This document shows positions 57,415 to 57,500 of a DNA stretch of 57,500 nt, one piece after another; positions within the stretch are counted from its first letter, which is position 1, and every line of letters begins with the position of its first letter. Location of the stretch: assembly GCA_963575745.1 (NCBI GenBank), contig CAUYUJ010006302.1:185984-243483 (forward strand), in the 5' to 3' direction. Position numbers and translations under genes: made by a program. The notes under the pieces are model-generated. The model was given only the letters and a program-made list of their open reading frames with translations. It was not told the origin of the DNA and did not search any database. Source of the DNA: Prorocentrum cordatum (Eukaryota; Sar; Dinophyceae; Prorocentrales; Prorocentraceae).

Positions 57415-57500
57415 AGGGACTGACCTATAGCGAGCTCGCCGCGGCAACGGGCGAGAAAGAGCGTGTGGTGTGCTTCGCGCTACCTCCTGGGTCAGCAGCT
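57396..57500 (+). CDS. Reverse transcriptase continuation, cut by window edge
   Basis: INMAFLKGLTYSEL and CFALPPGSA continue the copia reverse transcriptase immediately after motif A. Open to the last base. Confidence 0.75.
   Translation, partial: MNMAFLKGLTYSELAAATGEKERVVCFALPPGSAA

Larger units (their letters stand above)
38630..57500 (+). mobile_element. Ty1/copia-like LTR retroelement, very large, right end outside window
   Basis: Order: primer-binding-site candidate, Gag, non-coding interruption (39942-44300), CCHC knuckle, unknown linker protein, Tpt1/KptA-like domain, RING-H2, retropepsin, conserved unknown region plus methyltransferase-like region, integrase, RVT_2 reverse transcriptase (cut by the window). 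Integrase before reverse transcriptase is the Ty1/copia order. Coding pieces shift frame at about 45540, 47326, 52670, 53750, 54900, 56350 and 57394, and there is a TGA at 52256. It is therefore a defective copy or an assembly with indel errors. No LTR could be delimited. The 14-bp hairpin repeats are confined to this element. Confidence 0.85.

Noticed and set aside
1-57500. Relict spliced-leader sequence that would prove dinoflagellate retroposed cDNA
   Set aside because: I looked for the TCCGTAGCCATTTTGGCTC-type string and found no convincing match on either strand.

Overview
The window looks like nuclear DNA of a dinoflagellate. It is dominated by retroelement polyproteins and very long trinucleotide tracts. 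Both large elements carry protein modules I associate with dinoflagellate retrotransposons (methyltransferase-like domains, collagen-like 9-bp minisatellites nearby, LINE RNase H relics). I see no rRNA, complete tRNA, CRISPR array or bacterial-style operon. No typical intron-bearing host gene could be established. The assignment is inference from protein style and repeat content.

Layout. At 1-1204 the end of an unrecognised open frame runs off the left edge. From 1.2 to 6.4 kb there are only repeats: small terminal-inverted-repeat (TIR) elements, a GT-rich tract, a CTCA-rich tract, and TA and CTC tracts. From about 15.36 kb down to 6.44 kb, on the minus strand, lies a nearly complete non-LTR (LINE) retroelement. 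Its order is ORF1 (zinc finger, coiled coils), RNase H, AP-type endonuclease, reverse transcriptase, two zinc fingers, and a methyltransferase-like domain. It is broken by two frameshifts (one at a C5 run, one at an A10 run) and one in-frame stop. From 15.5 to 38.3 kb there is a repeat desert: CTC/GAG, GAT/CAT and GAC tracts, 12-bp, 84-bp, 102-bp and 130-bp tandem arrays, and at least six families of short dispersed elements, several with clear TIRs (families named A-H here). A decayed RNase H fragment of a second LINE lies at 32.4-33.3 kb.

From about 38.6 kb to the right edge, on the plus strand, is a very large Ty1/copia-like LTR retroelement. It shows a primer-binding-site candidate, Gag, a 4.3-kb non-coding interruption containing a 2-kb 9-bp minisatellite, a CCHC zinc knuckle, and then a polyprotein. 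The polyprotein contains a domain matching the Tpt1/KptA RNA 2'-phosphotransferase family with its Arg-His-Arg-Arg residues present, a RING-H2 finger, a retropepsin, a methyltransferase-like region, an integrase and the start of an RVT_2-type reverse transcriptase. The copy has several frameshifts and stops, so it is probably not autonomous as assembled.

The most unusual structure is a 14-bp hairpin, GCGGG-GNNA-CCCGC, present about 49 times inside the copia-like element and, as far as I could see, nowhere else in the window. Arms vary in a compensated way (GCGGG/CCCGC, GCGGA/TCCGC, GCGGC/GCCGC). Neighbouring copies are often exactly 18 bp apart. Copies avoid the recognisable folded domains, and at least one is read in a different phase. 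This suggests a nucleic-acid-level palindromic repeat that spread through the linkers of a retrotransposon polyprotein.
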